From the NCBI RefSeq assembly GCF_001949145.1, contig NW_019091380.1, positions 1,281,703-1,345,702 on the forward strand: a stretch of 64,000 bases of DNA, written 5' to 3'. Below the pieces are notes generated by a model. That model ran no database searches and was not told the DNA's origin. It saw nothing but the letters and a program-made list of their open reading frames with translations. Source of the stretch: Acanthaster planci (taxonomy: Eukaryota > Echinodermata > Asteroidea > Valvatida > Acanthasteridae). The number at the start of each line of letters is the position of its first letter. Position 1 is the stretch's first letter. Below are positions 58,961 through 64,000 of the stretch, piece after piece. The position numbers and the translations under genes are program-made.

Positions 58961-60186
58961 GATACAAACGAAAGACAAAATTTACCATTATCGGCATCTT
59001 CTGTAGTTTTTTGCCCTGGGCCCGTCGTATTTTATTTACTTTACAAAACCCCTGGAACCAACGACGGTGATAACCGGCTTCATTTCGTCAGGGGTGGGCC
59101 GAATCGTTTGCCACGTTGCTCAAATCACTTGGTGTGTTGGGGCAAACTTTGCAACAATTTTCGCCTCAACTGTGTCAGGAATCAACGTCCACTGGTAACC
59201 GCCGCTGATACACTTCCTGCAACCTGAACTTTAAAAAGTTATAAGCTTCCCACATTCATCTGTGTAAACATGCATACAACAAAACTTCGGCTGCGTTTCC
59301 GACAAATCCTCGTCTTCTACGGTCGCCGCCATCTTGATTTACGTATCATTATACGAAGACGTGAAAGAGGATGATCAGCGACGAATTTCATTGGTTGATA
59401 CTAGATGATGTAATCCTTATTTGCTCGGTTTCCGGATCGTAAAACCGTTGCCAAATTTAATATATTCTTGACAAAGTGTGCAACATTCCAAATTGGCTTT
59501 TTTGTAATATTATGCGTGTTATCTGACAAAAATTGTGTGGTCCTAAAGTGGGGATCACGGTTTGTAACAATTTGAGCGATCATCCTCTGGTCTATACGAG
59601 GTTTGCCTTTAACCTTTGCCTGAATATTGTGTTTAAAAGTTCCCCGGAATTTCCTACAACGTTTGACCTAAGTGTCACCTTTGCTTTTACGTTTTGTTTC
59701 TGCAGTTCAAATCCGGAGATGCTCCTACAATCACTTTTTGTCTACTACAATGGACTCTACGAGGAAAACTGCACACCCACTCTGTAATACTCAGGATCTT
59801 GGTAGGACGTCAGTACGTACCAAATCAGTGGGGGAAAAGACAAACAACACTTTTATCACATCAATCCCGACAATTACGACGCTGATTTGGGTTGTGATAT
59901 GGCCAATCATGCAGAACTTACGCACTAAGGCCAGTTTATGCTTATGACGAATGTAAAATGAAGCCAATTTGACGTCATGAAAATCTGCAGCAAAATTTCG
60001 CTCCAGTTGAAAAGTGTTCAACTTTTGCAAATACGCAGTGCTAATATTTGACCTGACGTCACGATTTCGCGTTCGTGTTCGCTTTCGCCTCAAGTAACAA
60101 ATCAGCCTTTACGGTGCATGTACACCAAAGATTCTCAAAAAGTTTCATGGTGTCGTGTACATGGTGCACAGACGGTCAGTTTTCAA

Positions 60187-60242
60187 ACAAAACAAAAAAC
60201 CAAAAACAAACAAACAAAAACAACTGAAAACAAAAAACCAAC
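60187..60242. repeat. A/C-rich simple sequence
   Basis: Imperfect AAAAC/AAACAAAC repeats covering about 55 bp. Confidence 0.75.
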
Positions 60243-61175
60243 AGTGACGAGCGGTTTCCCTTCAATTTCTTGATTTTGACGAAGGAGAGCAAAGTTTATC
60301 AACTGAAAATGTGAGTAAGATTTTCTCGTGTTTGCTTCGCGTGCACATAATTCCTCTGTCGCGAAACACAAAGAATCTTGATATTGAAGTGAATCTATAA
60401 GAGGAGTTGTAAGTGGCAGGCACAATGGACCACAAATGACAAAAAGGAGATGAACATAAATGTCTTTAATTTACACATTGTTTATTTTATACAAAACTAG
60501 TCATCTTAAGGAGTGTTTGGGTAAAGTGTTTCGGATAGTATGAACGAGCAAGAGAGAACACGGTAGCTGAATTCCAATTCCATTCCACTTACAAGAAAAT
60601 TTCACTCTATATAAACAACTGTTTTCCATTGCTGCTGAATTTTCTTTTGCAAAAGAAAAAAGTAAATCTGACATGTCCCACCAAAGTCTCAATTTACCAG
60701 GAAAGGCACACATGTAACTGTTTTATTCTGGACAGTAAACTATCACAAACCGTTACCGCTGATTTTGTTGCAAAAGATAAACGTTCAATTAAAATATTGC
60801 TAATAGAACTTATTACTGATGTCTGTGGTTTGGAAAGCTTTCACTTAAATAAAAAGCTTACCATTTTTTGTGGCAAATAAACGCATCTCAAAAAAGCTTT
60901 TAAGATTTGTCACCATAGTACTTAAGAGACTTCATTGTGGTGCCTCAAATTGAACCAGTCCGTGGCCATGTACTCGTTTGTGTATAGAGGATTTGTGTCA
61001 TCGTTTCATCTGACCGTCTTTCTAATTTAATAAGAGTCGGTGCGCCTGACAGTATCGCGTTGTTTAATTGGATAACATAGCGTACATGTACAAGCCAGTG
61101 TGGAGACTAAGCGTTTGAATTGCAGGAAACTAAAGCCAAAGAACGACAGCAATTGGGGAAATACGCCTAAATCTG

Positions 61176-61196
61176 TAAACAAACAAACAAACAAAC
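61176..61196. repeat. Short (AAAC)n microsatellite
   Basis: About five AAAC units, TAAAC followed by AAACAAACAAACAAAC. Confidence 0.85.
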
Positions 61197-62586
61197 TTGA
61201 AGCAGTCAGACGATTTCTGAGGGACAACAATTCTTCTCTTTCAAATATAACTCATTTCTACTTTTAGACTTTCCTATTACTGAAGCCCAGCAGATCTAGA
61301 CGAAAATGACATTTGTAAGAAAAAAATGCTACCTCCATTCCCTAGTCAACTATACCATGGGAAACGTCTGAATCACTCGAAATCTCAACCTCATGTAAAG
61401 TAAAAGTGCGCGTGATTCCTTGAACATCTTCCCAGGATATCCTACTTGAGTTTGAACAAGATACGTCTTTGCAGTCGAGTACTGCCTGTTGTGCTGGCTG
61501 CAGATATTAACACATTCCTACTTTTTGTATTTTCTTTATTCTACTTCTACCTGTCTTTTCCACCTCGTATATGCTCTTTTTGTGGGGGGGGTCATCATGT
61601 GGTAGGATGGCTCTAAAGAGGTGCCAGTCACCTGATCCATCATACCATTCACTGGCTTTTTAAGCATATTCTTTTTTTATAGCCGTCATCTGTTTGTTGT
61701 TGTGCCATGTCAATTGTTTTATGTACGTTTTAATATATTTAATTTTTGGTCTAATAGCAAGTAGAAAAGTGTAATAAAACGAAATAAAATAAATAAAAAT
61801 ACATCAGTTCAATTTCCAAGTTCCAGACCGAACTTTTCCGCTCTTTCCTGACGTCTCTACATACACAGTATGTAGTACGTTTGCCTTCTTTGTAACATTT
61901 GACCTTGGGGTATGTTCACCCATACATGCTTGTTTCACATACCTATAGTGTGGACGTGTCTTCATTCTCCTGTGGTGAAAATAATTTAGGGGGAAAGGCT
62001 CATTTTCCCTCACAGTGACAACTCATTCGAGCTGGATTTTTGATGATTTTTTTGATTTTTGATTGATTTTTGACGGTTTCCCTTCATTTTGCCACAGATA
62101 ATTCTGACCCCGAAATGCGACTGAAACCGGTTTTTTTTAAAAAGAATCAGAGAGGAGAGACACAGTGTGGACGTGCGAGAGTCGGCACAATGTCTTCTAA
62201 TTCGTATGTAGGCCTAGGGATAGCACACCTTACTTGGTTTTTGCTTTCGTGTACGAACACACTACCTCTCTCGAGGTTTTCCGAATCTGGGTTTGTATAC
62301 GTGTCAGTCTTCTTGGCCTGTGATGTCCGAACTCAATGAAAGTCACTTCACACATTTAGACATGGTTTGCGTAAAACAATATCGTGTACGTACAAGACAA
62401 GAACAAGAAAAGTACATGTTCTTTAATGTCCTAAAACAGGTCTTTACTTGAAACCATTGTCTCATATACGTGTATGAAGACGTTTACTGCTCAGCATTAC
62501 ACCTGTACTGACCCGCGCCTTACAAAATAGACGTTAGGTTCACTCTAGCAGTTCACACGTCATGTACATGTACATGTGTATACATA

Positions 62587-62605
62587 CGTGTATAGCATAT
62601 ACACG
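62587..62605. repeat. Perfect 8-bp hairpin within an alternating purine-pyrimidine tract
   Basis: CGTGTATA, GCA, TATACACG, directly after a GTACATGTACATGTGTATAC tract (from 62563). Confidence 0.75.
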
Positions 62606-64000
62606 CTATATTCCGCTAATCAATAAGCAGTCTATTAATTAACACACACACATGCGGTGCTCGGCGCGAAGTGAATGCCAAGTCATCGCAGCCAGGATAT
62701 ACGTGTATGCATACATGCACACTTCTTGTTTTTTTTCAGCGGCCATCTGTATTATTTTGGCCTTAGTGCGGACGGAAGGTGAAGAGATCAAATTCTGGCT
62801 TGTATATTCTCAGACCGGATGAAATAAGGAAAGTCTGACAAGTGTCAAAGCAGAATGGAGAACGGCTTCCGATCTGTGTTCACATTCCGGGATATGAGCT
62901 CACATGATACGGTTGACTATTGCATTCTCCCGTGTTAGACGACGAACTTTCCCCATGTAAACCTCCAGACATTTACTTGATCATACGCGATTGTTACGGT
63001 CAATCGATCTCACAGATGTCAACTGACTTATGAGAGCCATCACTTAAATCATGGAAGAATTTGTCATGCTTCAAATTTACGCCTAGCAGTAGTGTAATGA
63101 TTTTATCGTACGGGCCATAAAGTACAATCATCCCAGTCGAGTACTTTTTACTGCATTCGTAAAGCAGATGGATGGACAGGAAGTAGCATACAATATGCAT
63201 AAAATCTTTGTCCTGCAGCCAGAACCTTGGTCCATTTTGACTCATGGAACCATTTACAGGCGAAGAAACACTCGACAACTTATCCACGTTGCCAAAGTAC
63301 CATTTCTATTTTCTTAGGTTTCTATACATCTGCTATGTACTGCAATGCGATCAACGCTTTTTGGCTGTTTCATTATCAGCTGTCTGCGTCATGACTGTGA
63401 CACAACTATCGCTCACTGAATCGGTGATTTCCATGCATTCCTCTATTGTGCATACAATGCTTTGAGCAATCATTATTTTGATAGTTGTAACCTGGTCCAT
63501 AATGTAGCGCTGCTCAAATCTACGTGTACATGAAAACATATGTACATACCTGTGCAAGTTTGCGGCGAGTATTTCATCTACCAGTCGAATTCTGTGGTTT
63601 GCTGGTGCTGACTAAACCGGCGTGGCGTATAACATTCCCAGATATAAAACCGTATTTATTCTTGGTTGAGTAAAATCTACAGTCAGTAGCTACAGCACGG
63701 TAGAGTGCCTACCTGCAGAAAACATGGAGGTCAGTCAGCGTGACCAACCAAAATATCTCTACTCACTTTCCGTGGACAGCATGCAGTCTGACCCGTAGGA
63801 CAATAATGACTGGTACAGTGGTCTGATAGGGTAGGACACGAGACCGGATCAAAAACCTTGTTACCAGTCCAAGGTCTTTAACGTATGAACTAGTCACACT
63901 ATGAAACAATCACGTCACGTACGTCAATCCACAGCATCCACAGAATTTTGTACAAGACAGTTTACTGAGCAACACTTAGGTGAGCCGCAGTGTGACTCCA

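Larger units (their letters stand above)
57565..59332 (-). pseudogene. Decayed two-exon gene with paired CxxC/YHxxC modules (uncharacterised dispersed family)
   Basis: Block 1 (59332-58986) starts MAATVEDEDLSETQPKFCCM in good start context (tcaagATGG) and soon meets an in-frame TAA at 59231-59233. Coding-like text continues (WTLIPDTVEAKIVAKFAP), and a shifted frame gives EAGYHRRWFQGFCKVNKIRR up to a donor-like ATG|GTAAAT. Block 2 (58409-57565) follows an acceptor-like tttatttcag. It reads a Ser/Lys linker, SECIICRRNW, a 3x21-bp in-frame repeat, TGA at 58184-58186, AAAEKQHHQRILTQVKGRDM, VQYHKSCYKEFTR, a second TGA at 57890-57892, and after a shift near 57795 PQLNFIQPGNQNESDIVCTN, ending TAA at 57565-57567. 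Two Cys/His modules are visible, the first with Cys changed to Trp in YHRRW. I recall similar YHxxC proteins as large uncharacterised families in invertebrate genomes, possibly linked to mobile elements; that is memory, not a search. The retained intron argues against a processed copy. Confidence 0.6.
59333..64000. other. Intergenic sequence, no gene recognised
   Basis: Only short open frames, AAAC repeats and palindrome-rich tracts (around 62560-62710). It may include the upstream region of the decayed gene that starts at 59332. Confidence 0.6.

Noticed and set aside
63680-63760. Possible tRNA or SINE (GGTAGAGTGCC A-box-like stretch)
   Set aside because: No B-box GGTTCGANTCC at the right distance and no cloverleaf pairing seen.

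Overview
The window is eukaryotic genomic DNA: intron-rich, AT-leaning, full of simple repeats and non-coding sequence, with split genes using GT..AG introns. The one confidently recognised gene is a complete coding sequence for a TRPC-family cation channel of the TRPC4/TRPC5 type. It lies on the minus strand from the start codon at 31344 down to the stop at 16459. The close match to vertebrate TRPC4/5 suggests an invertebrate deuterostome (echinoderm, hemichordate or cephalochordate), and frequent ACATGTAC and TAGGCCTA palindromes would suit a marine invertebrate. The species cannot be named from the sequence alone.

Layout. Positions 1-15.6 kb hold no gene I can support; there is a six-copy ~76-bp tandem repeat at 9.8-10.2 kb and a short coding-like block near 13.7 kb. 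Positions 15.6-31.45 kb are the TRPC4/5-like gene: ten coding exons whose splice phases all agree, giving a conceptual protein of 1096 residues. In order it has four ankyrin-like repeats with a His-Cys3 zinc site, the pre-S1 region, S1-S6 with the pore loop, the TRP helix, a CaM/IP3R-binding-type segment, and a long Ser/Asp-rich tail. Exon 3 carries exactly one surplus base (CCC at 22830-22832 on the plus strand), so the literal sequence is frameshifted there. Introns 1 and 2 hold two diverged copies of a ~125-bp element with terminal inverted repeats.

Positions 31.45-57.5 kb have no recognisable gene. They hold several strong inverted repeats (32.1, 36.26, 36.32 and 39.22 kb), an ACACC-type pentanucleotide array at 34.2 kb, AAAC arrays, and a five-copy ~74-bp tandem repeat at 41.7-42.07 kb. 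A degraded element resembling the end of a pogo/Tigger-like DNA transposon is at 56.3-56.5 kb. At 57.6-59.3 kb, minus strand, is a decayed two-exon gene with two Cys/His modules (CxxC followed by YHxxC or a broken version of it), several stops, frameshifts and an in-frame 21-bp triplication. The last 4.7 kb show no gene.

No rRNA, tRNA, CRISPR array or prokaryotic signal was seen. The main points for follow-up are the exon 3 frameshift, the altered pore-filter sequence, the long tail without the vertebrate PDZ-binding end, the YHxxC pseudogene, and the small terminal-inverted-repeat element.
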